A stretch of DNA of 64,000 nt. Source: Odobenus rosmarus divergens. Its lineage: Eukaryota; Chordata; Mammalia; Carnivora; Odobenidae. The number at the start of each line of letters is the position of its first letter. Position 1 is the first letter of the stretch. Below, in pieces: positions 49,837 through 64,000 of the stretch. The stretch lies in NCBI RefSeq assembly GCF_000321225.1, contig NW_004450581.1:1214565-1278564 (forward strand), written 5' to 3'. The notes under the pieces were generated by a model. The model did no database searches. It saw only the letters and a list, made by a program, of their open reading frames with translations, and was not told where the DNA came from. The position numbers were made by a program, and so were the translations under genes.

Positions 49837-50514
49837 TAATAATACTGTTTTAAAATGTCTTTGAAGTTTTGCTGTTTTGCAAAAAGTTCATCAGGTGTTG
49901 CTTCATGTTTATACTTGCACTCTATGTTCCCAAATGCACTCAGTTAATTTTTTCAGTGTGCTCTTGCAGTATTCACTATCCCATGTTCATGGCCACTTCA
50001 AGCAGAGATGTCCAGGAGGCATACATGACTCTGGGTTTGCCTTCATAAAGAGAAACTTTCTCCCCTAAGTTGGAATAAGTGCCAATAGATATTTCAGCTG
50101 GCTACTTTCAGACCGAGTGTCTTGATGTAGAACCATCATACAGTTTGAAATTATGTTACTTCTGTTTCGTATAATTGTTTTAAATTTCGTATTTTGTCGT
50201 CTATCAAACTTAAAAAAAAAAAAAAAACTTGATGTACCCAATAAGGCTATCTGGCTCAACCCTTCAAGATGATTTCCAACACTTATGACCTTGAGAAGAT
50301 ACAGACTTTAGATGGAAAGTACCTAAGGTTTCTCCCTCCTAACTTTCTTGGTCGCTCAAAGGTGGCCTTAAGTGATTTCCAAATGCTATGCACTTTCCCT
50401 CCAATGTAGAACATGACGGTCAGAAAAGGAGCTTCCTGGTACTGAGGGACAAAACCACTAAATATAAACAACCTGAATATTCATCAGTGGTGCTTTCAAA
50501 GAAAGATCTTGATC

Positions 50515-50526
50515 AAAAGGGGGAAA
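50515..50526 (+). other. Polypurine tract of the ERV
   Basis: AAAAGGGGGAAA immediately precedes the 3' LTR, the expected plus-strand primer position. Confidence 0.85.
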
Positions 50527-50983
50527 TGTGAAAACTAATAAAAGGAAACTTCATTTAGAATGGAATTGGGAGGCTGGTAGGGGTAACTCTCACACACACC
50601 CCCACTAGTTATCCATTGCAGACTCAACAGGAGGAGATGGACCTTACATATGGAAACTACTATACTAACCCAGCAGGGGGAATGAAGATTTCTCCCTCCC
50701 TGGGCAATAGCCCAGCCAATGAGAGACTGCCACAGCTTAGCCAATGAGAAGCCACTATACTTCAAACTCCCAGTTTACTGCAATGGACATTTAGTTTGTG
50801 TCAGCTCCCCCCCACAACCCCCCCCCCACATTAAAGAGTTCCTCTCCTCTGTTCTCTGGACTTTCATATAGTTTTGCCATAGTTTGCTTGTCCTAGATTG
50901 CAACACTAAGCTATTCCCTAATAACCTCCCCCCCCCTTTTTTTGCTGGTAAAATAACTGGTAGTTTTACTTTTAAGGTTAACA
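50527..50983 (+). repeat. 3' LTR of the ERV
   Basis: Uninterrupted partner of the 5' LTR, TGTGAAAACTAATAAAAGG at its start and GGTTAACA at its end. It carries two CCAAT boxes (50716 and 50741) and C-rich runs near 50806-50826 and 50928-50935. Confidence 0.93.
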
Positions 50984-51115
50984 ATTCTACCAAATGATGC
51001 AAGGTTTATTGCGATGTCACATATATGCATTTATTCACTCAGCAAACACTGCCACCTGTTCTGCACCAGGCCCCGTATGGTGTACCAAAGATACAGAGAT
51101 CAGAAGAGATCCCTA

Positions 51116-51310
51116 GGGCACCTGGGTGGCTCAGTCAGTTAAGCATCAGACTCTTGATTTCGGCTCAGGTCATGAGATTGAGGCCGGAGTCGGAGTCGGG
51201 CTCCATGCTCAGCGGGGAGTCTGCTTCTCTCTCCCGCCCCCCCCCCGCTCCTCCCCCTACTCGTGCATGCTCTCCCTCTCTCTAATAAATAAATAAATCT
51301 TTTTAAAAAA
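51116..51310 (+). mobile_element. CAN-SINE
   Basis: Sense, first of a head-to-tail pair; AGAAGAGATCCCT precedes it. Confidence 0.92.
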
Positions 51311-51318
51311 GAGGAAGG

Positions 51319-51506
51319 GGGAGCCTGGGTGGCTCAGATGGTTGAGCATCTGCCTTCAGCTGGGGTCATGATCCCGGGGTCCTGGGATCGAGCCCTGTGA
51401 CGGGCTCCCTGCTCAGCGGGAAGCCTGCTTCTCCCTCTCCCTCTGCGCCCCTGATCTTGCTCTCTCTCTCTCTCAAATAAATAAATAAAATCTTTAAAAA
51501 AAAAAA
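51319..51506 (+). mobile_element. CAN-SINE
   Basis: Sense, second of the pair; GAGGAAGAGATCCCT follows it, and a GAGGAAGGGG copy separates the two. Confidence 0.92.
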
Positions 51507-51529
51507 AAGAGGAAGAGATCCCTGATCTC

Positions 51530-51828
51530 TCAGGAGGGTAAATATTGGTTCAGAGGTGGGCATACAGAACTGTGGGAGCCTGATGAGGGGTATCTCACCA
51601 GTGGTATCTTGGGTGTTATCTGTGGGGTAGGGTTGCCAGATTTAGCAAATGAAAATATAGGATACCCACTCAGATATGAATTTCAGATAAGTAACAAAAA
51701 ATTTTAATATAAGTATGTCCCAAATATTGCATGGGAGATATTTATACTAAAAATTATTTGTTCATCTGAATTCAAATTTAATTACTGAGCACCCTGTATC
51801 TCATCTGGCAACAACACTACTGTGGGTG
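51530..51828. other. No recognisable feature
   Basis: AT-rich spacer between a SINE pair and the sense solo LTR. Confidence 0.35.
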
Positions 51829-52008
51829 GTATTGATGAGGGAAACAAAGGCAAGAGAAATATAGCTTAAATTAAATCTCCTTACAGCTTACATCCCACTG
51901 ATAGATACCAGAAACATACAGAGCATGACCTTACTCAAGGAACTCATGGCTGCCTTAGTGCCTTAATGTTTCCATTTTATTAAAGACTAAAATAACCTTC
52001 TCTTTTAA

Positions 52009-52876
52009 AAATTTTATTTTATTTAAATTCAATTAATTAACATATAGTGTATTATTAGTTTCAGAGGTAGAGTTCAGTGAGTCATCCGTTGCATATAACA
52101 CCCAGTGCTCATTACATCACGTGCCCTCCTTAATGCCCATCACCCAGTTACTCCATCCCTCCACCCACCAGCCTTCCAGCAACCCTCAGTTTGCTTCCTA
52201 TAGTTAAGAGTCTCTTATGGTTTGTCTCCCTCTCTGATTTTGCCTTATGTTATTTTCCCCCCACTTCCCCTATGATCCTCTGTTTTGTTTCTTAAAATCC
52301 ACATATGAGTGAAATCATATAATTGTCTTTCTCTGACTGACTTATTTTGCTTAGCGTAATACCCTCTAGTTCCATCCGCGTCATTGCAAATGGTAAGCTT
52401 TCTTTTTTTTTAATATTGTGTGTGTGTGCATGTGTGTGTATACGCACACCACATCTTTATCCATTCATCTGTTGATGGACATCTGGACTCTTTCCATAGT
52501 TTGGCTATTGTGGACTTTGCTGCTTAAACGTTGGGGTGCAAGTGCCCCTTTGGATCACCATGTTTGTATCCTTTGGGTAAATACCTAGTAGTGCAATTGC
52601 TGGGTCATAGGGTATCTCTATTTTTAACTTTTTGAGGAACCTCCATACTGTTTTCCAGAGTGGCTGCACCAGCTTGCATTCCCACCAACTGTGTAAGAGG
52701 GGAGGGTCCCCCTTTCTCCACATCCTTGACAACATTTGTTGTTTCCTGACCTGTTAATTTTAGCCATTCTGACTGGTGTGAGGTGGTATCTCATTGTGGT
52801 TTTGATTTGTATTTCCCTGATGCCGAGTGATGTGGAGCATTTTTTCATGTGTCTGTTGGCCATTTGTATGTCTTCT
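52009..52876 (-). mobile_element. 5'-truncated carnivore L1, antisense
   Basis: 3' UTR and end of ORF2 of a fairly young carnivore L1, read on the - strand. It is bounded by an imperfect direct repeat (AAAATAACCTTCTCTT near 51990 and AAAAGTAACCTTATCTT near 52876). It contains a short TG repeat at 52420-52440. Confidence 0.88.
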
Positions 52877-53017
52877 AAAAGTAACCTTATCTTAACAGCA
52901 GCTAGCCCCTCAAGGTCCTGAAAGCCTTGCTTCCAAATTCCTTAGAGACTTACGCTATCCCTAACCCCCACTACTTAAAAACTATATAATCAGTCACTCC
53001 TCACAATCCCAGTGCAG

Positions 53018-53205
53018 GGCGCCTGGGTGGCTCAGTTGGTTAAGCGACTGCCTTTGGCTCATGATCCTGGAGTCCCAGAATCGAGTCCTGCATCGGACTC
53101 CCTGCTCAGCGGGGAGTCTGCTTCTCCCTCTGACCCTCTTCCCTCTCGTGCTATCTCTCATTCTCTCTCTCTCAAATAAATAAATAAAATCTTTAAAAAA
53201 AAAAA
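53018..53205 (+). mobile_element. CAN-SINE in the sense solo LTR
   Basis: Sense. Exact duplication AATCCCAGTGCAG (53005-53017, 53206-53218). Confidence 0.95.
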
Positions 53206-53490
53206 AATCCCAGTGCAGCTCTTTTTGCCCACAGGTCCTGTCCCCATGCTATAATAAAATCGCCTTTTTGCACCAAAAATTTCTCAAGAATTCTTTCTTG
53301 GCCATTCACTCACAAACCCAAAAACTTCCAAATTTCATCAGTATCAAGTAGTGCATTGTTGCTGGAAAGTAAAGTGTTATACAGACTGAAGTCAGACAGC
53401 AGGCAGCAGACTATGGAGAGCACTGAAAACAAGGGGAAACCACTGAAAGGGTTTAACACAAGGATGATAACATAATAAAATTTGAGTTTT

Positions 53491-53706
53491 ATTTATTTTT
53501 TAAATTTTTTAAAAGATTATTTATTTATTTATTTATTTGACACAGAGAGAGACAGCTAGAGAGGGAATACAAGCAGGGGGAGCGGGAGAGGGAGAAGCAG
53601 GCTCCTGGCTGATCAGGAAGCCTGATGCGGGGCTCAATCCCAGGATCCCGGGATCATGACCTGAGCCAAAGGCAGATGCTTAATGACTGAGCCACCAAGG
53701 CGCCCC
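53491..53706 (-). mobile_element. CAN-SINE
   Basis: Antisense, first of two head-to-tail copies flanked by AATTTGAGTTTT-type repeats. Confidence 0.92.
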
Positions 53707-53719
53707 AAGATTTGAGGGT

Positions 53720-53917
53720 TTTTTTTTTAAGATTTTATTTATTTATTTGACAGAAAGAGACACAGCGAGAGAGAGAACAGAAGCGGGGGAGAGGGAGAGG
53801 GAGAAGCAGGCCTCTGGCTGAGCAGGGAGCCTGATGTGGGGCTTGATTCCAGGAACCTGGGATCATGACCTGAGCCGAAGGCAGACGCTTAACGACTGAG
53901 CCACACAGGCACCCCCA
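53720..53917 (-). mobile_element. CAN-SINE
   Basis: Antisense, second of the pair; ATTTGAG precedes and AATTTGAGTTTTAG follows. Confidence 0.92.
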
Positions 53918-55338
53918 GAATTTGAGTTTTAGAAAGAGGCTTCTGCTGGCTTCTTGAAGGATCCTTTTAAGTGGGATAATTGTGAGATCTGACCAGTTGC
54001 AATAGTACAGACAAGAGATTTGGGGTGGTGATAATTGGAAGCTAGGAAAGAGGAGGTGCCAGATTCAAGAAGTATGCAGGAGTTAAATCAACAGGATCTG
54101 GTAATTGATTAGAAAGAATGAAGAGGGCATCAGTCCCAAGATCTAGCTTGTGTGCCTGGAGAGATGATATTACTACCAGCTGAGATAAAGAAGTTTTAAG
54201 GGGCAATGATTGAGTTTAGTTTAGGACAAGTGTTGTAGATGCCTGAGGGACATCTGGTGTAGGGGGCCAGCATATGATTGGCTACCTCATTCTGAAGTTC
54301 AGTGGAGAAGGTGAGCTGAAGGTAGAGATTGGGAAATCCTCAGCAGAGAGGCAGTATCAAAACTAAGAGACGGTTGAGCTCCCCAGAGACAGGGGGTGCA
54401 GAAGAAAAGGAGGTGCAGGGAGAAGACCAAAAGGAACAATCAGGGAAGTAGGAAGAACCAGGAGAGTTAGGTGTCATGGAAACCAAAGGGAGGGGGGTTC
54501 TAGGAAGAGGAAGTGATCAAACATGGCAAAATGTAGCCAGAAAGTTCTGATTATACCAAGGCTAAACAATGGCTGTTGATTTGGGCAATGGTAATTCATG
54601 ATGAACTTAGGGTGGAATCACACAAGTTCATTCAGACACTAGTCGCATTTATTCAAATGGTAAACACTCAGCCAGCATGCATCCTCAGCACACTCTCAGA
54701 TGCTAGCCACATTCTCATGTTCCACACACGCCTTCAGAATTTAAACCATTTATTCAAATTGTGCCCCAACAGGCACACATTTGGATGCTCCCCACCCCCA
54801 TAATTTGGGGTCCTTTATATTTTCCAATGCCACCTCGGAGTCAGCTGGAGCCAGTGCAGCTCTGTCTTTGCAGGGGTAATGGCAGGTACCCGCAAGGGTT
54901 AAACGGGTTATCTTGTGGTTTTTATCTCCCAGGGGCAAAACCACCTTTGTTTTTCTCTCATCTCCTGGTAGAGTTAATACCCCCTGGGGATTGTGAGGTA
55001 ATGCTGGATGTTGCTGGTTCTGGCAACATGCTCCTTTGCTCACTTCTCACCCACGTACCCCAAATGTGATGATTATCTGTTGTGTGCAAAAGTTGGGTTT
55101 GCTCAGTTCCGTATTTTCTAATGATCTCGAGACAGAGTTGTGTACAATAAAGAGAGAGGATGCTCAATGGCACAAATACCCAAGCAAATGGAAGTGGCTG
55201 GGACGCAAAGCCCAGTGGGAAGGGCAAGGCCCAAGCAGGACTTCTCTCCTCTGAGACCCAAGGAAAGGATGGATAGTGTGGGTAGAGACATTATTGGAGG
55301 TGAAGAGAGAGGAAGTGTTCACTTAATGGCCTCCATTT
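53918..55338. other. Old unassigned sequence
   Basis: Purine-rich 53930-54530 resembles a medium-reiteration repeat also seen at about 56100-56470, 57490-58020 and 63590-64000. 54570-55250 has possible LTR character, not proven. Overlapping frames on both strands near 54750-55361 have no recognised match. Confidence 0.35.
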
Positions 55339-55346
55339 GCTCTAAA

Positions 55347-55835
55347 CACAGGAGTTCTTAACCCTGGGTCCACAGCCCTTTCAGAGACTGTAGGGAGAAT
55401 TCAAGCACCCCATGGACTTGGATGGGGGGAAATTGCATCTTTATTTTCACTATCACCAACACAAGGTGTAGTATGTCCTTCTATGGGGATGTAATAAACT
55501 ACAATAGTATTAGCAGTACCTGTCGTTTTGTTACCAGTGGAAATCAGATTTTCATAGCATATCAGAGTTGTTACAGATCTCTTGAAATAACATCACTATT
55601 TTGAAATCATGGTAGTCATGAGACCTGTTAATAGAGCTTGGGATTTAATGTATAAATAAAGAAGCACATATATTACTACATTACAGATGTGTTTCTTTTT
55701 ATTTTGGTAATTATATTTCTTTTGTAATCCTATTTTTATATCCTATCTAATGCATGCATTATTCTGTGAAGGGATTCCTTAGACTTCACCAGACTGCCAG
55801 AGGTTTTCACAGCCTAAAAAAGGCTAAGAGACACT
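55347..55835 (+). mobile_element. hAT-like non-autonomous DNA transposon
   Basis: Imperfect terminal inverted repeats (CACAGGAGTTCTTAACC at the start; the end reversed reads AGTGTCTCTTAGCC) flanked by 8-base GCTCTAAA and GCTCTGAA, the hAT target-duplication length. Interior AT-rich with no transposase. Strand is arbitrary. Confidence 0.72.
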
Positions 55836-55844
55836 GCTCTGAAG

Positions 55845-56095
55845 AGTAACAATAGCTAACATTTACATAGCTCTTGCTAAAGGCCAGGTACTGCTCTGAG
55901 TACCCTTTTTTCTTATATAGTCATTCACTCATTTATTCCTAACAACTCTACAAGATAGGTGCTTTGATTATACCCATTTTATGAAAGAGGAGACTGAGGC
56001 ACAATAGTTAAGTAACTTGCCTAAGGTCATTCAGCTAGTGAATGATGGAATTGAGATTCAAACCCAGGCCTTCTGGCTTCAGAGTCTGTGCTGAA
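55845..56095 (-). repeat. MIR element, antisense
   Basis: CCATTTTATGAAAGAGGAGA CTGAGGC, AAGGTCATTCAGCTAGTGAA and TTCAAACCCAGGCCTTCTGG are the reversed MIR core and tRNA-related head. Confidence 0.88.
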
Positions 56096-58555
56096 AAGTG
56101 AAGAAGTTGAATTAGTAGGATGTCAAGGGACAAATGGTTGGAGGTGCCAGCAAGAGTGGTTAAAGAGAGAAGGGGAATGAGAGAGGGTCTACACTGGCCA
56201 GAAGAAAAGTAGGAAGAGACAGCTAGGTGGAAAGAAAATGGAAAGACCCATGGAATAAGAGGGTTCAAGGAGATAAAAGAAGTGTGGAAGGGAGGAGAGC
56301 CAAAATGACTGGGACAACATGTTCAGAGTGAGAGATGGTGGTGTGTAGATGCCAGGGAAGTGAGGGAGTCATTCCAGGGCATGGCAAGGTTAATAATGTC
56401 GCCTAGACAGAAGTGGTTAAAATCAAGAGGAGGTGAGGGTCCCTGGAGTTAAGCAGATGAAGGAATCATGAAGCTGGGCCCCAAAATTCTCCCAAGATTG
56501 TTTGATTGATTGACTGATTGATCGATTCATTCATCGGTATTGAGTGTCTAGTACATGCTAGGCAGTGCTTTGGGGATTGGGTAGCCAAGTGGTGAACCAG
56601 TAAGACAACACCCTGCCACTGTGGGGCTTACCTTCTAGCAGGGAGAGAACTACACAACACACACACGCACACACACACAAATAAGACTGGGTTAGACAAG
56701 GCTCAAAAGCCTTTAGGCACAATTCCATGACCCAAAAGTTCTGAAAAGCATACTTTGGAGCCCAAACCCATTAGGTGACAAAACCTGACCCAAAGTAATG
56801 TGAGGCTGCCTATAGTTTTGATTCACACTCAATGTTAATGTTCTTCATACTTTTCACTCTAAAATATTAATGTTTAATTGTAAGTGATGCTCTAGACCTT
56901 TCTCAGTAGTTATGTAGTATAGAGTATATGCAGTATATAGAGTTATGTAATATAGAGTAGGTCTTCCTTTGTAAAATTGAAAAAAATATCTGAATTCCAA
57001 AACACACCTGGCCCCAAGATTAGAAAAAAAGATTACGGGTCTGTAAGTGCTATGCAGAGAATTCAGATATGCAATATGTTGGCTCACAAATTGGCCCCTG
57101 TACATGGAGAGCATGGAGAGACCAAAGATAGAGGCAGACTGCCCCAGATTGGTAGGTGGCAGATTTTACAAGCAAGGGAATTTACATACAAAGCTTCTCT
57201 TGGACAGCTGAAAGACGAGTAGATCTCTGCACCCACCAACTGGAATCTTAAAAATTTATATAGAGGCTTTAGCTGGGTTCAGTCATGTGTTCAGTCCAGA
57301 TGGTCTCAACAACATTTTACTCTCTCAAGGCTGTGTCCCTGAAATGGCTCCAGCCATGGGAACATTGCACAGAGCATACATTCCAAAGACAGGGGAAGGG
57401 GTGCAGAGATACCCATTGCCAGCTCCAGCTCTCAGGTCAACCAGTGGTCACCTCCTCGATAAATTCCTCTGACACAATGGGATAATAACTAGGTGTCTAC
57501 AGCTTGAGTGGTCAGGGAGAGGAGGTAACATTTAAGCTTAGTTCTAAATGATCAAAAAATTAAGAAAAAGGCAGTCATGTGAACATCGGGGAGAGAGAAT
57601 TCCAAGCAGAAGAACAGCTAATGCAAAGATGAACACAAAGAGGCCATGTGGCTGGAGCATATTGGGCCCAGCCAGGAGTGCTATAAATTGCTGGGAAGAC
57701 TGCATGTAGTCAGAAAGACTGTGAATCTTGTACTGAATCCTTTGATGAATATGGCATAGTTACCATGAGTGTGGTGGTTATCAACAACTAGGAGGCCCAG
57801 AGGGAAGTCTTTCTGGGTGGGAAAGCATGTGGGGAGATACTTCAGATAGAGGAAACATAAAGCTGAATGGGGCTGAAAATGTAGACTAAGATTTATGGCT
57901 CGAAGACCTTGGTTTGGGGAAGAAGTCAGGGAGGAAGTCAGATTAGGTAGATTAGGTGGGCTCAAGATTCTAATCGGGATGCTGGCTGAAAGATGTTCTA
58001 GGGTGACCAAAGACCTGGGTCTAAAATGACGGTGTCTGGTTGAGGTCCCCTCGGCAATGTGTGGTTTGGGCTTTGGGATTTAAAATAGGTTTGACACAGA
58101 TAGAGGACAGTAGAAAAGACTGAGCTGATGAAAGATGTTTTTGCTTCTCTGTTTATGCCTCTCTGGGCTTGTGCTTCTTAAGAATGTCTGTCTCAGAATG
58201 TCTGTCTCCTAGCTTCTCTGTCTCTTAGTGGCTCTCCACATCCATATCTCTGTGATCCTGTCTGGCATCTCTGTTCCTCTCAATCTCTTCCTTAACATAT
58301 TTCTCTTTGATGGCTCTCAGAATCTCCATCTTTGGATATCTATGTCTATGTCTCAGAATCTTGTTCTCTGTCCCTTCCTTTGTGTCTGTACTATAATTAT
58401 CTTTTCCCCCAACTGAACTGTGTTCTTCTGTAAGGCATGAACCTTTTCGGATTCCTCTTGGTATCCCCAATGACCCGCACACAGCCTGGAATATAGGGGT
58501 CTCTCACATGTTTATGCTTGAATGAAGGCTTTTTCTGAGGAGTAAGGAAAACTCT
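56096..58555. other. Old repeats and unique sequence upstream of HSD17B10
   Basis: Contains a short CA repeat at 56657-56681, a TGATTGATTGAC run at 56502-56525, purine-rich medium-reiteration sequence at 57490-58020, and pyrimidine-rich 58130-58400. No exon recognised. Confidence 0.4.
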
Positions 58556-58842
58556 CAAATCTCCTGTTCGCCTACTCCCCGCGGAGCTGGCCGCCTGCCC
58601 AGAGATCAGCTAGAGAGTCGGGCAGAGAGCGTGGCTGGTATTGCGCTGCCGCAATCGGGTTCTCTCTCCAGGTGAAGTAACTCCGGAGGCACCTTGCGGA
58701 GGGCTCGCCCTCTCGGCCCGGGACGCGCGCAGCCGACGCCACGCCCCGAAATCATGCTCAGCGGCCCCCTCCCCCCACACGCCTCCGCCTCGGCCAATCA
58801 GCGCCCGCCCGACCGTCTTGCCCGCGGAGAGTTCGGAGCAAG

Positions 58843-61002
<2,160 letters not shown>

Positions 61003-61125
61003 AGGGAGAGGGCAGAGAAAACACATGCTCTTCTCTCCCTGCTTCCCTTGGAGTACTTTACTGCAGCCTGGGAGGAAGTCCCACAGTCATCTTGTAACTC
61101 TGCCCAGCAGTCACACTCTGTGCCT

Positions 61126-61131
61126 AATAAA
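61126..61131 (+). terminator. HSD17B10 poly(A) signal AATAAA
   Basis: Canonical AATAAA 124 bases after the TGA. Cleavage is expected about 15-25 bases downstream, giving a short 3' UTR as in other mammals. The downstream sequence is moderately T-rich. Confidence 0.88.
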
Positions 61132-61313
61132 GTCTCTATTTCTCACATGGAGCGCGTAATGCTGTGTGCTGGGCAAACTGGCATGGGGAAGAAAGGTGGC
61201 TGGGTGAAGACTGACAGGGTCAGATGCTCCAAGCCCAGGGGTGGGGTGGGAGAGGCAGTACCTCATACCTTTTGTGTCCCATGACAGCACACAGCCTTGA
61301 TTTTACTGGTAAC

Positions 61314-61319
61314 TTTATT
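61314..61319 (-). terminator. RIBC1 poly(A) signal
   Basis: TTTATT on + is AATAAA on -, 123 bases after the RIBC1 stop. It lies 183 bases from the HSD17B10 signal, so the two 3' ends face each other across a very short gap. Confidence 0.75.
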
Positions 61320-61441
61320 ACCTAGGGTCAAAGGTAGGGATAGTGGTGGAAGGAGTTGGGGGAGAGGGCCTGCAGCATTTTCCTCTCTGACTCCCAGGCT
61401 TCATGAGCTTGATGAGGAAGAGAGAGATGAGCATCCTGAGC

Positions 61442-63019
<1,578 letters not shown>

Positions 63020-63020
<1 letters not shown>

Positions 63021-63590
63021 GCCTCAGGGATTTGTAATAGACGTTATTCTTGGCTCCTGCTCTCTTGCTTCCCCCAGGTCTTGCTCAAATATTGCCACCT
63101 CGTTGAGGCCTTTCCTGTCTCTCCTACCTCAAATTGCAACCCTCCTGTCCCCAACATTTATCCCCCTTCCCTGATTTATTTTTCTCCCTACCATTTGTCA
63201 CCATACTCTACATTTCACTGATGTTGTCTATTGCCTGTCTCTCTCCTCACTAGGAAGTAGCCTTGTTGAGGGCAGGGATTTTTTTTTTAAGATTTTATTT
63301 ATTCATTTGAGACACAGAGATACAGAGAGACAGCATGAGCAGGGGGAGAGGCAGAGGCAGAGGGGAGAAGCAGGCTCCCTGCTGAGCCAGGAGCCAGATG
63401 TGGGGCTCAATCCCAGGACCCTGAGATCATGACCTGAGCCGAAGGCAGACGCTTAACCATCTGAGCCACCCAGGCGCCCCTTGAGGGCAGGGATTTTGTC
63501 TGTTTTATTCACTCCCATGCCCAGAACCTAGATCAGAACCTGGCACATAGTAGGGGCTCAATAAATATTTGTCAAATGAATAAAGGAAAC
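63020..63590 (+). repeat. L2, sense, split by a SINE
   Basis: Ends CATAGTAGGGGCTCAATAAA TATTTGTC. The SINE at 63283-63480 duplicated TTGAGGGCAGGGATTTT within it. Confidence 0.85.
63283..63480 (-). mobile_element. CAN-SINE in L2, within RIBC1
   Basis: Antisense to + and therefore sense to RIBC1 transcription. Exact 17-base duplication TTGAGGGCAGGGATTTT. Confidence 0.96.
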
Positions 63591-64000
63591 CAAGAAACAG
63601 TATGGCCTGTATCTGAAACTACAAATAGTCTGCTCTTGCTGGAGCATAAAATGCAAGTGACTAGGGAGCTTTGCAGGGGCCAGACTAAAGGCCAGAAACT
63701 TGCCCCAAAGGTGGTGGGGAACATGGAAGGACTTTAACCAAGGGGGCAACACAATCAGATTTGTATTTTAGAAAGCTCCTCCTGGGGGCCGGTATAGAAT
63801 ACAGTCAGACTGGTGGGAGACAATGGAGGTAGGGGAGCCATCTTGGAGGGCTCAAAGCAGGCCCATATATATCGAAGGGTTACATCAGCAGTACATGATG
63901 AGAGTAAAGGAGGGGGGCGGATTTGGATGCTTCCCAGGGTCCTGGCTCGGATGACTGGGTGCACGGTGTGGCCACCACTGGAAGTAGAAGATACAGAATG

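Larger units (their letters stand above)
51833..53340 (+). mobile_element. Solo LTR of the same family, sense, split by an L1 and a SINE
   Basis: TGATGAGGGAAACAAAGG ... TTTCATCA with target duplication GTAT (51829-51832 and 53341-53344). Core is about 450 bases; an antisense L1 (52009-52876) and a SINE (53018-53205) make up the rest. It aligns along most of its length to the reverse complement of 38935-39554. Confidence 0.9.

Overview
The window is mammalian nuclear DNA from a caniform carnivore. It carries about 40 tRNA-Lys-derived CAN-SINEs (recognisable by the GGGGCGCCTGGGTGGCTCAG head on one strand), carnivore L1, MIR, L2, MaLR and ERVL remnants, and spliced genes. The commonest SINE subtype looks like the bear, panda and pinniped type, and I saw no element with the typical young dog SINE ending, so an arctoid (bear or seal-like) source is my inference. 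The gene pair at the right end, HSD17B10 and RIBC1 tail to tail, is X-linked in mammals, so this is very likely the X chromosome interval between HUWE1 and SMC1A.

Only about 4 kb (58.5-62.6 kb) holds functional genes that I can support. HSD17B10 is complete on the + strand: six exons, 261 codons, all splice sites canonical, intact catalytic residues, and a CpG-rich TATA-less promoter. RIBC1 is on the - strand. Only its last three coding exons are inside the window. The two genes converge, with their poly(A) signals under 200 bases apart.

The rest is a retroelement graveyard. 1-4 kb: old antisense L1 with a nested L1, SINEs and an LTR with a 5-base target duplication. 4-14.4 kb: a mosaic of ERVL internal sequence (gag, pol, dUTPase), three LTR types and MaLR insertions. 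14.4-23.5 kb: L1 pieces, an antisense ERVL dUTPase remnant, L2 and many SINEs. 23.9-26.3 kb: a degenerate tandem repeat of about 45 bases per unit. 29.4-31.7 kb: an L1 that split a MER5A and appears to carry a 3' transduction. 37.2-38.1 kb: an orphan CpG island with two NRF1-type palindromes. 38.9-53.3 kb: two solo LTRs of one family in opposite orientation, flanking a gammaretrovirus-like ERV with paired LTRs. A processed copy of MIEF1 landed inside that ERV's integrase. 53.3-58.5 kb: SINEs, a hAT-like element and old repeats.

I found no operon, CRISPR array, phage or new multi-gene system; that would not be expected in this kind of DNA. The most informative objects are the MIEF1 retrocopy (it includes the upstream-ORF microprotein region), the L1 transduction, the orphan CpG island, and the nested insertion series, which can be ordered in time by target-site duplications.
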